From assembly GCF_001570725.1 (NCBI RefSeq), contig NZ_BCNV01000005.1, positions 744,001 through 808,000 on the forward strand: a stretch of DNA of 64,000 nucleotides, in the 5' to 3' direction. The notes below the pieces were generated by a model. That model saw only the letters and a list, made by a program, of their open reading frames with translations, was not told the origin of the DNA and ran no database searches. The translations under genes were made by a program, and so were the position numbers. Every line of letters starts with the position of its first letter. The stretch's first letter is position 1. Below are positions 33,300-42,138 of this stretch, piece by piece. The DNA is from Paenibacillus amylolyticus. Lineage in GTDB: Bacteria > Bacillota > Bacilli > Paenibacillales > Paenibacillaceae.

Positions 33300-33923
33300 A
33301 TGACGGATGATTTGATCTCCAAAAAAGAATTGCTGGACCTGACAGGAATCTCATACGGCCAGTTGTACCGCTGGAAGCGGAAAAATCTCATTCCGGAGGA
33401 ATGGTTCATTCGGAAGTCGTCCTACACCGGACAAGAGACCTTTTTTCCAAAACAACAGATTTTACTGCGCATTGACAAGATTCTCAATATGAAAGACGGA
33501 TTATCGCTGGATGAGCTGGCAGACGTGTTCTCGCCTACGTTGGGTGAAGTGGAGATGTCTGCGCAACAACTGTTAGAGCGAAACATTGTTTCACAAATAT
33601 CACTGGATTTGTTGCAGGAAGCAGGCGGGGAACAACCGTTATATGCGTTGGAGCAGATTATGATGCTGTATGTTCTAGATAAGCTGTTAATGAGCGGAGA
33701 TATTACTCGGCAAGAGGGTGCGTTGCTGATCGATGTGATGTCTGAACATTATTATCGTTTCACAGGCAAACCTAGCGAACTGGTGCTTACTCGTAAAATG
33801 GGTGTCCCGTCATTCATGCTGGTGACAGCAGGAACGGAGTTTTATTTTGACAATGGTGTGAAGGTAGTTCTTAGGCAGCCTATGGGAACATTTATGGAAG
33901 AATTAAAACTCAAATTGGGATAA
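33300..33923 (+). CDS. YhbD-like protein (DUF4004) with MerR-like helix-turn-helix
   Basis: A 207-residue protein. The N-terminal ~75 residues (LISKKELLDLTGISYGQLYRWKRKNLIPEEWF) resemble the winged helix of MerR-type regulators, while the rest is helical without a known effector site. In B. subtilis yhbD lies before the two bactofilin genes yhbE and yhbF, and the same order is seen here, with 14 bases to the next gene. It may regulate the operon or assist the bactofilins; neither is shown. Confidence 0.8.
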   Translation: MTDDLISKKELLDLTGISYGQLYRWKRKNLIPEEWFIRKSSYTGQETFFPKQQILLRIDKILNMKDGLSLDELADVFSPTLGEVEMSAQQLLERNIVSQISLDLLQEAGGEQPLYALEQIMMLYVLDKLLMSGDITRQEGALLIDVMSEHYYRFTGKPSELVLTRKMGVPSFMLVTAGTEFYFDNGVKVVLRQPMGTFMEELKLKLG

Positions 33924-33937
33924 GGAGAGGATTATCT

Positions 33938-34666
33938 ATGGAAGAGCGGAATAAGCGGAATGATCTGAATGTGGCGGGCATAAGTCAAACGGCAGGCGGG
34001 GAGTTTCACCGTGTATCTATTGATGGCATGGCTAAGGTGAACGGTAATCTGGACTGCACCTCTATGGAAGTGAATGGAACATTGAAGATGCACGGCGCTT
34101 TGAGCTCTGAGAGTACAACAATTAACGGTATGTGCACGTTGAATGGCCCTTTGACCAGTTCTCGTGTTCGTGTGGATGGCATGACGACAATTAACGGAAA
34201 TCTTAATAGCCCTGAGCTTGAAGTGAACGGGAAGTGTACCGTACGCGGAAGAGTGGACGGGGAACGAATTAATATTGGCGGTGTGATCGATATTGAAGGG
34301 GATGTGCAATGCGAGTCCCTGAATGTGCAAGGCAATATTAAGATCAGCGGATTTCTAAATGCAGGAACGGTGGAGATCAGGCTGCACACCTCTTCTTCGG
34401 CCAAAGAGATTGGCGGAGAGCGGATTGATATCCGTCGCAAGGAACAACAGAATGGCTTTTGGAAAAGTATTGGTCTCGGCGGTACCCCTTCATTTAAGAC
34501 TTCCTTAATTGAGGGCGATGAGATTGTACTGGAAGATACCGAAGCTGATATTGTGCGGGGCAGCAACATTCATATTGGTCGCGGCTGTAACATCAGGCTG
34601 GTCGAGTATTCAGGTGAACTTGAGGTAGATCAGGATGCGAAGGTGGGCAGCAGTCAGCGAATTTAA
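33938..34666 (+). CDS. Bactofilin-family polymer-forming protein (YhbE/BacE-like)
   Basis: A 242-residue protein whose first 150 residues are short beta-strand repeats with a Gly/Asn turn (VNGTLKMHGAL, INGMCTLNGPL, VDGMTTINGNL), the pattern of the bactofilin beta-helix. A charged insertion at ~150-185 interrupts it and a final strand block (EGDEIVLEDTEADIVRG) closes it. In B. subtilis the paired bactofilins BacE and BacF form membrane-associated assemblies needed for motility. This would connect to the flagellar genes elsewhere in the window. The ribosome binding site is AAGGAGAGG. Confidence 0.85.
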   Translation: MEERNKRNDLNVAGISQTAGGEFHRVSIDGMAKVNGNLDCTSMEVNGTLKMHGALSSESTTINGMCTLNGPLTSSRVRVDGMTTINGNLNSPELEVNGKCTVRGRVDGERINIGGVIDIEGDVQCESLNVQGNIKISGFLNAGTVEIRLHTSSSAKEIGGERIDIRRKEQQNGFWKSIGLGGTPSFKTSLIEGDEIVLEDTEADIVRGSNIHIGRGCNIRLVEYSGELEVDQDAKVGSSQRI

Positions 34667-34700
34667 AGTTTGGATATGGAGAGAAAGGGAGGGGATCGAC

Positions 34701-35384
34701 ATGAATAACAATCCTGGGCGTTCATTGGACAAAAAAATGGATATCAGCATCGTTGGTGATGGCAGTTCTTCGGGTGGCGTGTACGGCAAGATCAAGGTCG
34801 TAGGGGACGCATCCTTTAACGACAATCTATCTTGTGATCGTTTCAAATGTACGGGTACATCGGTCATATACGGATCGCTTGAATCCACAGAGATTAAAAT
34901 TACCGGAACCCTTATTCTAACAGAGCGAGAGGCCAGCAACGAGGGTGAGGATGGAATCCAGACATCTGGCCTACATGCCAAAGCTGAGCTTATAAAAGTG
35001 GTAGGTGAGCTTCATCTGTCCGGGGATTGTCAGGCGGAAAATATCAAGCTGAACGGACGGTTGACGATAGCGGGGATGCTCAGCGCTGAACACATGACAC
35101 TCAAAATCATGGGTCCATCCGAGGTCAAGGAAATGGGTGGTTCCATCATCTCGGTGAAGAGTGGCCGGTTGAATGACTTGTTTACGGGGAATAAATCTAT
35201 CCTCAAAGCACAGATTATCGAAGGTGATGATATTGAATTAGAGAATACAGAGGCCGAGATTGTCCGTGGCGATAAAATAAAAATCGGTCCGGGTTGCCGG
35301 ATTGGTGCAGTGGAATACCGTTCATCTCTGCAAATTCATCCGCAATCGAAAGTTTTGCTGCAAAGCAATCGGTCCTTGGACTGA
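34701..35384 (+). CDS. Second bactofilin-family protein (YhbF/BacF-like)
   Basis: The frame opens at 34635 within the preceding gene, but GGGAGGGGAT before ATG 34701 gives 227 residues. It shares the same repeat architecture and the C-terminal IEGDDIELENTEAEIVRGD block with its neighbour, so the two look like an old tandem duplication. They probably copolymerise, as proposed for BacE and BacF. No membrane segment is seen. Confidence 0.83.
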   Translation: MNNNPGRSLDKKMDISIVGDGSSSGGVYGKIKVVGDASFNDNLSCDRFKCTGTSVIYGSLESTEIKITGTLILTEREASNEGEDGIQTSGLHAKAELIKVVGELHLSGDCQAENIKLNGRLTIAGMLSAEHMTLKIMGPSEVKEMGGSIISVKSGRLNDLFTGNKSILKAQIIEGDDIELENTEAEIVRGDKIKIGPGCRIGAVEYRSSLQIHPQSKVLLQSNRSLD

Positions 35385-35456
35385 TTAACGCAGACTTCTT
35401 TTCGGATATACTAATGCAGTCATATGAATAGAGCGTGAATGGAGAGATTGAGTACA

Positions 35457-37013
35457 ATGGTTGCACGTAAAAACAGTATTGGATTGGTGCTGGCAGGGTT
35501 ACTGCTCAGCATACTAATGGCTTCGATGGATAATACCATCGTGGCAACAGCTATGGGGGACATTGTCGGGAAGCTGGGTGGGCTCGACAAGTTCGTCTGG
35601 GTTACCTCCGCGTACATGGTGGCTGAGATGGCAGGCATGCCGATCTTCGGTAAGCTATCCGATATGTATGGACGGAAGAAGTTTTTTGTATTTGGTATTA
35701 TTGTGTTTATGCTTGGTTCAGCGCTGTGCGGAACGGCAACGTCTATTGTGGAATTGACGATGTACAGAGCGATTCAGGGTATTGGTGCGGGTGCACTGGT
35801 TCCGATTGCGTTTACGATCATGTTTGATGTCGTTGCACCGGAATCTCGTGGTAAATTGGGTGGGTTGTTTGGAGCGGTCTTCGGCCTGTCTAGTGTATTT
35901 GGGCCATTGCTCGGTGCTTACATTACCCAGTATGCGACATGGGAATGGGTATTTTATATCAACCTGCCACTCGGCTTGATTGCATTTGTGTTTATTGCGT
36001 TCTTTTATAAAGAATCCCATCAGCATCAATCGCAACAGATCGACTGGCTGGGTGCTGTAACACTGATCGGTGCTGTTGTGTGCCTGATCTTTGGTCTGGA
36101 ACTGGGCGGCAAAACGTTTGCCTGGGGTTCCTGGCAGATTCTTGGCTTGTTTGCCGGATTCGTAGCATTAGCGCTGCTTTTCCTGTTTGCAGAAACAAAA
36201 GCCAAGGAACCAATCATCTCCTTCGGCATGTTCCGCAACCGCGTCTACTGGTCCAGTAACGTCATTGGTATGTTCAGTGGTGCGGCATTCATCACAGCAT
36301 CCGTGTACATTCCGATCTTCATACAGGGGGTACTCGGTGGTAAAGCGACCAACTCCGGTCTCGTACTGCTGCCCATGATGCTCGGGTCCGTTGTGACGGC
36401 TTCCTTGGGCGGGGTGTTGATGACCAAAATCAAGTATCGCAATATTATGATTCCTACGTTGGCTTTACTTGTCATTGGACTCGGATTGCTGACTACGCTG
36501 GATGAGAATTCTTCCCTTTGGACGATACGTATCTACATGGTGATGGTTGGTTTGGGTGTCGGTGCTTCGTTCTCCGTACTTAGCAATGCAGCCATGAATG
36601 CGTTTGAACCACAAAGACGTGGTGCGGCGAGTTCCACGCTTAACTTTTTGCGATCCCTCGGTATGACGATGGGGATTACGATCTTTGGTATCGTACAGAG
36701 CCAGGTATTTACGCGTAAAATGAACGATGCTCTCGCTGGCTCGGCTGGGGAAGCAGCAGGTGGTGCTTCAGCGGGTGGCGTGCCTCAGGGAGTGGATCTG
36801 ACCGATCCACATGCGTTGCTCTCACCAGAACTCAGACAGGCGATTCCGCCTCAGGTGCTGGACACCATCACACATGCCCTGTCTTCTTCCATCGTGCAGT
36901 TATTTGCCTGGGCTGTGATTCCGGCTGCACTCGCATTGGTCGCTTCCTTCTTCATGGGAAAAGAGAAAATGGTTGTAGGCGAAGAGCAAGGAGAATACAC
37001 AGGCGGTCACTAA
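35457..37013 (+). CDS. MFS drug exporter, DHA2 (EmrB/QacA) family
   Basis: A proton-driven multidrug exporter candidate with about 14 membrane segments and 518 residues. Motif A GKLSDMYGRKKFF lies between segments 2 and 3, and the antiporter motif C GAVFGLSSVFGPLLGAYI is in segment 5. An ATG at 35439 is also in frame, but GGAGAG at 35441-35446 fits the ATG at 35457. A Gly/Ala-rich loop (about residues 425-445) precedes the last segments. It is a single gene with a terminator; the substrate is unknown. Confidence 0.92.
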   Translation: MVARKNSIGLVLAGLLLSILMASMDNTIVATAMGDIVGKLGGLDKFVWVTSAYMVAEMAGMPIFGKLSDMYGRKKFFVFGIIVFMLGSALCGTATSIVELTMYRAIQGIGAGALVPIAFTIMFDVVAPESRGKLGGLFGAVFGLSSVFGPLLGAYITQYATWEWVFYINLPLGLIAFVFIAFFYKESHQHQSQQIDWLGAVTLIGAVVCLIFGLELGGKTFAWGSWQILGLFAGFVALALLFLFAETKAKEPIISFGMFRNRVYWSSNVIGMFSGAAFITASVYIPIFIQGVLGGKATNSGLVLLPMMLGSVVTASLGGVLMTKIKYRNIMIPTLALLVIGLGLLTTLDENSSLWTIRIYMVMVGLGVGASFSVLSNAAMNAFEPQRRGAASSTLNFLRSLGMTMGITIFGIVQSQVFTRKMNDALAGSAGEAAGGASAGGVPQGVDLTDPHALLSPELRQAIPPQVLDTITHALSSSIVQLFAWAVIPAALALVASFFMGKEKMVVGEEQGEYTGGH

Positions 37014-37095
37014 GCCGTTATGCAGTAAACTATAAGTTATGGAATATGGGCTAACCGTAGTCTATTAAAAACTTGAATAACTTATTTTAATAATG

Positions 37096-37150
37096 AAAAG
37101 ACACACTTCTCACGTATCCTCAAAAGGGGGCGGAAAGTGTGTCTTTTTTT
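37096..37150. terminator. Terminator between the MFS gene and the vanW-family gene
   Basis: AAAAGACACACTT pairs perfectly with AAGTGTGTCTTTT across a ~26-base loop and is followed by T7. The reverse side has only T4, so it acts mainly for the MFS transcript. Confidence 0.85.
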
Positions 37151-37252
37151 GTTTTCGTATGATCAGCTTACCCGTGAATAATTAAATTACGGATTGAACT
37201 CTGTGCTCTTTTTTATGCTGGTACAAGTGATCAGATGCTTCGAACCAAGGGC

Positions 37253-38686
37253 CTAAGGCTGTTTCGTATCGCTGATCCCGTCCTCGACAACAGAAGGTTC
37301 TTGTGGATCAGGCAGACTGCTATGACCTGAGCGTGCAATTAGACGATTCTGAGCTTTGTACGTATCTCGTGTAATCGTTTTGGATTCGACTACTTTACCG
37401 TCTACCCTCTTGGTTCGTACCGTCTCGACAATATATCCCGGCTGTCCGTCTTGCAGCACCTGCTGTGCACCATCAGGCAGTACTGTACTGGACACATATT
37501 TCACCGGAACACTTAATGTTTCGATGGTGCGAGATTCAAGGGCATAGCTGACATTCTCCGGGAATGTGCCAAAAAATTTCACCATCAATTGGTGGTTCTT
37601 CACCTCTGCATGAATGAGTAAGGATTTTCCTGTATTGTTTTTGAAACGAAAGTTGATAGCTCCCGAGGCAAAGGTGGCATCCAGTCCTTTCGGCAAATAT
37701 TTGACCGGCAGGGAGTGGTTGCGACGCTCAATAATATCAAGACCCGTCAACAGCGCTGCGTTATACACTGTACTGGATACCTGGCAGATTCCCCCGCCAA
37801 TTCCGGGGGTCAGTCTTCCATTGACAATGACCGGGGCCTCACGAAAACCATAATCCTTCTCCGCTTTCCGGACCACCCTCTCATAATCGAATGTGGCATC
37901 CGGTGGCAAAATCATGCCGTTAATCGCTTCCGCTGCTGCGCTGACATTATGTATCCGCCCTTCACTACTATTGCCGAGACCCGTGGAGAACTGGATGATC
38001 TTCCGGTCAATGCCTTCCTGGCGCAGGGAATCAAGGGTCACTTCAGGCTTCAGCGTATACAGTGGTACCTGGATCAGCAATGGGGCGGGTTTCTCATCCG
38101 GGTTCAGTACACTGAAATCTTGGTGCAGCTTGGTTTGAATGAGACTTGTGAGTGTATCCCAATCAACGCGGCGGACGCCTTTTTCCGGGATATACTGGAC
38201 TTTGTCACTTGCGGTAATGCGTCGAACGGCGTTCGCAGGTGTACCGAAGGTTTCTTTTTCCCAGGCAGGGTTGAGATGTTCTTGGAGTGATCGTAAGTCG
38301 TAACTCATATCCAGAGAGAACTCTTTCGGAAAATGATAACGTGCATAAGCGCGTTCCCATACATCCCCTTCCTCAAGCTCTTTTATCGCGGACTTGAAGC
38401 CGTTAACGTTGTAGTTTACACCCACCTGAGCTGCGCTGTACGCCATCGTCTTGGGGTCAGGTTCAGTCAACTCAAGAGTGACAGGCCAGTCCTCGAGCTT
38501 TTTGATCTTCTCCTCCAGTTCATGCAGTACATCTTTATGGTTCTTCCCTTGCACTGGCATGCCGCCAACATGAATGTCTTTGGGCAGGGCAGGCTGATTC
38601 ACGTACATATACAACAATCCATAGGACGCGGAGCCGATCAAGAGGATGGAGAATAGAACAATGACCGTCAAATGTATTTTTTTCAT
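37253..38686 (-). CDS. VanW family protein (YoaR-like), membrane-anchored
   Basis: A 477-residue protein with an N-terminal membrane anchor (about 5-28) and an extracytoplasmic region. The VanW domain is at about 255-390 (INGMILPPDATFDYERVV; TPGIGGGICQVSSTVYNAALLTG; RRNHSLPVKYLPKGLDATFASG). A proline/serine-rich tail follows. The VanW function is unresolved; it occurs with peptidoglycan-related genes. Here it is divergent from the ftsEX cell-wall cluster. Confidence 0.9.
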   Translation of the reverse strand: MKKIHLTVIVLFSILLIGSASYGLLYMYVNQPALPKDIHVGGMPVQGKNHKDVLHELEEKIKKLEDWPVTLELTEPDPKTMAYSAAQVGVNYNVNGFKSAIKELEEGDVWERAYARYHFPKEFSLDMSYDLRSLQEHLNPAWEKETFGTPANAVRRITASDKVQYIPEKGVRRVDWDTLTSLIQTKLHQDFSVLNPDEKPAPLLIQVPLYTLKPEVTLDSLRQEGIDRKIIQFSTGLGNSSEGRIHNVSAAAEAINGMILPPDATFDYERVVRKAEKDYGFREAPVIVNGRLTPGIGGGICQVSSTVYNAALLTGLDIIERRNHSLPVKYLPKGLDATFASGAINFRFKNNTGKSLLIHAEVKNHQLMVKFFGTFPENVSYALESRTIETLSVPVKYVSSTVLPDGAQQVLQDGQPGYIVETVRTKRVDGKVVESKTITRDTYKAQNRLIARSGHSSLPDPQEPSVVEDGISDTKQP

Positions 38687-38780
38687 AACCGTACGCTCCT
38701 TTATACTTCAGTTGTTCCCGACTTTGTAACACTTTCTATATATATGATCCAATGCAGGAAAACTTTCGGGTACTCAATAG

Positions 38781-38796
38781 GTAACAAATTTGTTAC
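38781..38796. promoter_or_regulatory. 16-base perfect palindrome upstream of ftsE
   Basis: GTAACAAATTTGTTAC lies between the vanW-family start (38686) and ftsE (38941), 145-160 bases from ftsE. TACAAT at 38794-38799 overlaps its end and could be a -10 box. It looks like an operator; no regulator is assigned. Confidence 0.5.
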
Positions 38797-38940
38797 AATA
38801 AACTTCATATGAATCCATGCTTCACCATTGAAACAGGAACGACGTGGATTTTTTCCTGATGAAATTCAGGTCTTTTTAAAGGAAATGCCGGGATTGTGTC
38901 GAAATGATAATGGCTAACTATGCGAGCAGGAAGTGATGAT

Positions 38941-39627
38941 GTGATAGAAATGCAGGACGTGTGGAAGACCTACGCCAATGGGACCCACGCATTACAAGGG
39001 GTGTCGGTGAAGATCGACCGCAATGAATTTGTCTATATCGTCGGTCCGTCCGGCGCAGGCAAATCGACATTTATGAAATTGATGTACAGAGAAGAAGTTC
39101 CGACCAAAGGACAAATATCCATTAACGGATTTAATATTGGTAAGCTGAAGCCAAGAAAGATTCCTTATGTGCGTCGTAACATCGGCGTTGTGTTCCAGGA
39201 TTTTCGTCTACTGCCACGGATGACCGCATTTGAGAATGTGGCATTTGCGATGGAAGTTATTGAAGCGCCGAAGCGTCATATCAAGAAACGAGTCATGGAA
39301 GTACTCGACTTGGTGGGACTGCGCAGCAAGGCGAACCGCGAGCCTTCACAGCTCTCGGGTGGAGAACAGCAACGTATTGCGATTGCACGGGCTATCGTCA
39401 ATAACCCATCGGTTATTATCGCGGATGAGCCTACAGGTAACCTTGATCCGGAGACGTCATGGGGCATTATGCAACTGCTGGATGAGATTAATTTCCGGGG
39501 AACAACCATTGTTATGGCGACCCATAACAAAGATATCGTGAATACGATGCGTAAACGGGTAATCGCCATTGAACGTGGACAGATTGTACGGGATCAGATG
39601 AGAGGAGAATACGGTTATGAATTTTAG
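38941..39627 (+). CDS. ftsE: Cell division ATP-binding protein FtsE
   Basis: The ATPase of FtsEX, which senses and transmits ATP state to peptidoglycan hydrolases. An upstream in-frame ATG exists at 38920, but AGGAAGTG before GTG 38941 gives MIEMQDVWKTYANG and 228 residues, the usual Bacillus length. Walker A GPSGAGKST is at about 35-43, signature LSGGEQQR and Walker B VIIADEP follow. It overlaps ftsX by 11 bases, so the two are translationally coupled. Confidence 0.96.
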   Translation: MIEMQDVWKTYANGTHALQGVSVKIDRNEFVYIVGPSGAGKSTFMKLMYREEVPTKGQISINGFNIGKLKPRKIPYVRRNIGVVFQDFRLLPRMTAFENVAFAMEVIEAPKRHIKKRVMEVLDLVGLRSKANREPSQLSGGEQQRIAIARAIVNNPSVIIADEPTGNLDPETSWGIMQLLDEINFRGTTIVMATHNKDIVNTMRKRVIAIERGQIVRDQMRGEYGYEF

Positions 39628-40534
39628 TACTCTCTTGCGCCATCTGCGGGAGGGATTCAAAAACGTATTCCGCAACGGCTGGATGTCTGTGGCCTCCATC
39701 ATGTCCATCATTGTGTCGCTGTTGATTCTTGGCGTGTTCATGCTGTTGGTGCTCAATGTGAATTCCATGGCGAATCAAGTTGATAGCCAGGTGGAAATCA
39801 GCACGTTCCTTGAACTGAATGTGGACGAGAACCTGCGTAACACGCTGGAGCAAGAAATCAGCGCGATGCCTGAAGTAAGTGAGATTCGTTTTGTTTCCAA
39901 GGAAGAAGGACTCAAGGAGTTCCGTGAACGTCTTGGAGACAGTGCAGATAACGTGCTTAGCGGTTTCGATGTGGACAACAATCCACTGCCGGAGACCATT
40001 GAAGTTGAGGTCATTGAACCGGAAACCGTCACTTTTGTAGCGCAAAAAATCGAAGCCCTGAACGAAAAACACCCGGAGAAGCCGATCATGAAAGTGAATT
40101 ACGGCAAGGAAACGGTGGAAGTATTGTTCAAATTTACGAAGCTTGTTCGTAATATCGGATTTATTTTTGTCGGGGGACTGGGTCTGATGTCCATGTTCCT
40201 GATCTCGAATACGATTCGCGTAACGATTCTGGCCCGTCGCCGGGAGATCGGCATTATGAAGCTGGTTGGCGCAACCAACACCTTTATTCGCTGGCCTTTC
40301 TTTATTGAGGGTGCACTCATTGGATTTATTGGCTCGGTCATTACGGTTGGGGTGCTGTTTGTTGGATACAGCCAGTTGATGAACACGATTGGTCAGGATG
40401 TATTCATGCAGATGCTTAACTTGATTCCGCTCGGCGAAATCTGGTTGTTGTTTGGAACACTATTGATCGGACTCGGTGTGCTGGTAGGTATTTTGGGAAG
40501 TACACTGTCCATTCGTAAATCACTCAACGTTTAA
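39617..40534 (+). CDS. ftsX: Cell division protein FtsX
   Basis: The membrane partner of FtsE. The 305-residue protein has four membrane segments (about 23-48, 173-195, 225-245 and 270-295) with a large outer loop between the first two (about 50-170), which in Bacillus and Streptococcus contacts hydrolases such as CwlO or PcsB. The RREIGIMKLVGATNTFIRWPF segment is characteristic. A coiled-coil M23 protein follows directly, probably its activated partner. Confidence 0.96.
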   Translation: MNFSTLLRHLREGFKNVFRNGWMSVASIMSIIVSLLILGVFMLLVLNVNSMANQVDSQVEISTFLELNVDENLRNTLEQEISAMPEVSEIRFVSKEEGLKEFRERLGDSADNVLSGFDVDNNPLPETIEVEVIEPETVTFVAQKIEALNEKHPEKPIMKVNYGKETVEVLFKFTKLVRNIGFIFVGGLGLMSMFLISNTIRVTILARRREIGIMKLVGATNTFIRWPFFIEGALIGFIGSVITVGVLFVGYSQLMNTIGQDVFMQMLNLIPLGEIWLLFGTLLIGLGVLVGILGSTLSIRKSLNV

Positions 40535-40721
40535 TCTTGTTTTCATCGATCGAATTGCAGAATATGTCGAAAAGAATGGTAAAGCAGGTTCACTATTGGA
40601 CGCTGTTTGACGATATGTAGGAAAGACGGAGTCTTTTAAGTTGGAAGAAAGCAAAGAACATGCTGTTCACCACCTGTGCAGGTTGCTTTCTTGTGAAATC
40701 ATAGGATGGGGGATCATCATT

Positions 40722-42002
40722 TTGAAAAAAACCGCTTCGCTGCTGGCCCTAACGTTACTGGCCGGTATGACGCTTCAACCTTCTGACGGATATGCCAAGA
40801 GTAGCATCAGCGATATTGACCAGCAGATTCAGCAACTGGAGAACAAGGCAGCTACTGCCAAGCAGGAGCAGAAAAAAGCCGCTTCCAACAAAAAGGAAGC
40901 TCAGCATTACAAGAACAAAACCAATGCTTATCTGAAGGTTGTCATGGAACAGATCAATGTCGTTAGTGATGAACTCGCCAGTGTATCCTTGCAAATCGAG
41001 AACACGGAGGAAGATCTCCGTACAACCAAGAAAGACCTTCAAGCGGCAGAAGAACGTATTGTTGCAAGGGAGAAACTTTTGGAGTCACGCGTGCGTCTGA
41101 TGTATACGGACGGTGCTGTATCCTATCTGGATGTATTGTTGTCCTCCACCAGCTTCACTGACTTTTTGACCCGTGCGGATTCACTCAAAACGATCGTGGA
41201 TCAGGATCAGCATCTGCTGGATGAACACAAAGCGGACAAGCAACTGGTTGTGGACAAAAAGGCAGAACTGGATGTGCAATATGCAGAAGCCAAGAGCCTG
41301 TATTCACAGAAGAAACAGCGTAAGTCCCAATTGAATGAAAAAGAAGCGGAAAAGCAAGTGCTTCTAGCTTCATATGATGCTAAGATTGAAGAATCAGAAG
41401 AGCTGACACAAGAGCAGGAAGATGTATTGATGCAGATTGCCAGCAAACGTTCAGCACTTCTTCAAGAGAAAAATAAATTGCGTGAACAACAGGCAGCAGC
41501 CGCAGCCAAAGCAAAAGCCGCCGCAGCCGCTCGAGCGAAGGCAGCAGCTAAGGCTCCAACTAGAGTCAGCTCGGATAGCAGTAGTGAGCCTACCTATTCA
41601 TCCGGTAATGGTATCTTCTCAAGACCGGTATCTGGAGGACGAATTTCTTCTCCATTCGGTCCCCGTACCCATCCAATTACGGGTGTAGTGGGTAAGATGC
41701 ATGCTGGTGTCGATTTCGCTGTGCCTGTGGGAAGTTCTGTACACGCTGCCTCCGGCGGAATTGTAATCATGGCTGAATGGTATAGCGGTTATGGCTATAC
41801 GGTTATTGTGGACCATGGTGGCGGACTATGGACGTTATATGGTCACTTGCGCGAAGGTGGATTTAAAGTCAGCAAGGGGGACACCGTGAGCAAAGGTGAT
41901 ACCATTGCTGAGTCAGGAAATACAGGGAACTCTACTGGACCTCACTTGCACTTTGAAGTACGAGATAATGGTACGGCAGTCAATCCAATGAACTATTTGT
42001 AA
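40722..42002 (+). CDS. Secreted M23 peptidoglycan hydrolase with coiled-coil (EnvC/CwlO-like layout)
   Basis: The frame opens at 40641, but TTG 40722 after GGATGGGGGAT gives a signal peptide (MKKTASLLALTLLAGMTLQ..., cleaved near residue 25) and 426 residues. Residues ~25-250 are a long coiled coil (Lys/Glu/Gln heptads), then an Ala/Lys-rich linker (AAAAKAKAAAAARAKAAAK), then a LytM/M23 metalloprotease with HAGVD and HLHFE metal ligands. EnvC- and PcsB-type proteins with this coiled coil are controlled by FtsEX, the two genes upstream. It probably cleaves septal peptidoglycan. Confidence 0.92.
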   Translation: MKKTASLLALTLLAGMTLQPSDGYAKSSISDIDQQIQQLENKAATAKQEQKKAASNKKEAQHYKNKTNAYLKVVMEQINVVSDELASVSLQIENTEEDLRTTKKDLQAAEERIVAREKLLESRVRLMYTDGAVSYLDVLLSSTSFTDFLTRADSLKTIVDQDQHLLDEHKADKQLVVDKKAELDVQYAEAKSLYSQKKQRKSQLNEKEAEKQVLLASYDAKIEESEELTQEQEDVLMQIASKRSALLQEKNKLREQQAAAAAKAKAAAAARAKAAAKAPTRVSSDSSSEPTYSSGNGIFSRPVSGGRISSPFGPRTHPITGVVGKMHAGVDFAVPVGSSVHAASGGIVIMAEWYSGYGYTVIVDHGGGLWTLYGHLREGGFKVSKGDTVSKGDTIAESGNTGNSTGPHLHFEVRDNGTAVNPMNYL

Positions 42003-42138
42003 TTTCCTCATCCACAGACCGAATGGAAAAAACATATTCCGTACAAGCTAGACATATACTAAGCTGGCATGTTCAGGGAATGGATTCTGGCAATCATGGA
42101 ATCTGACACGCTTCAAAACTAAAGGCGGTGACAAACGG

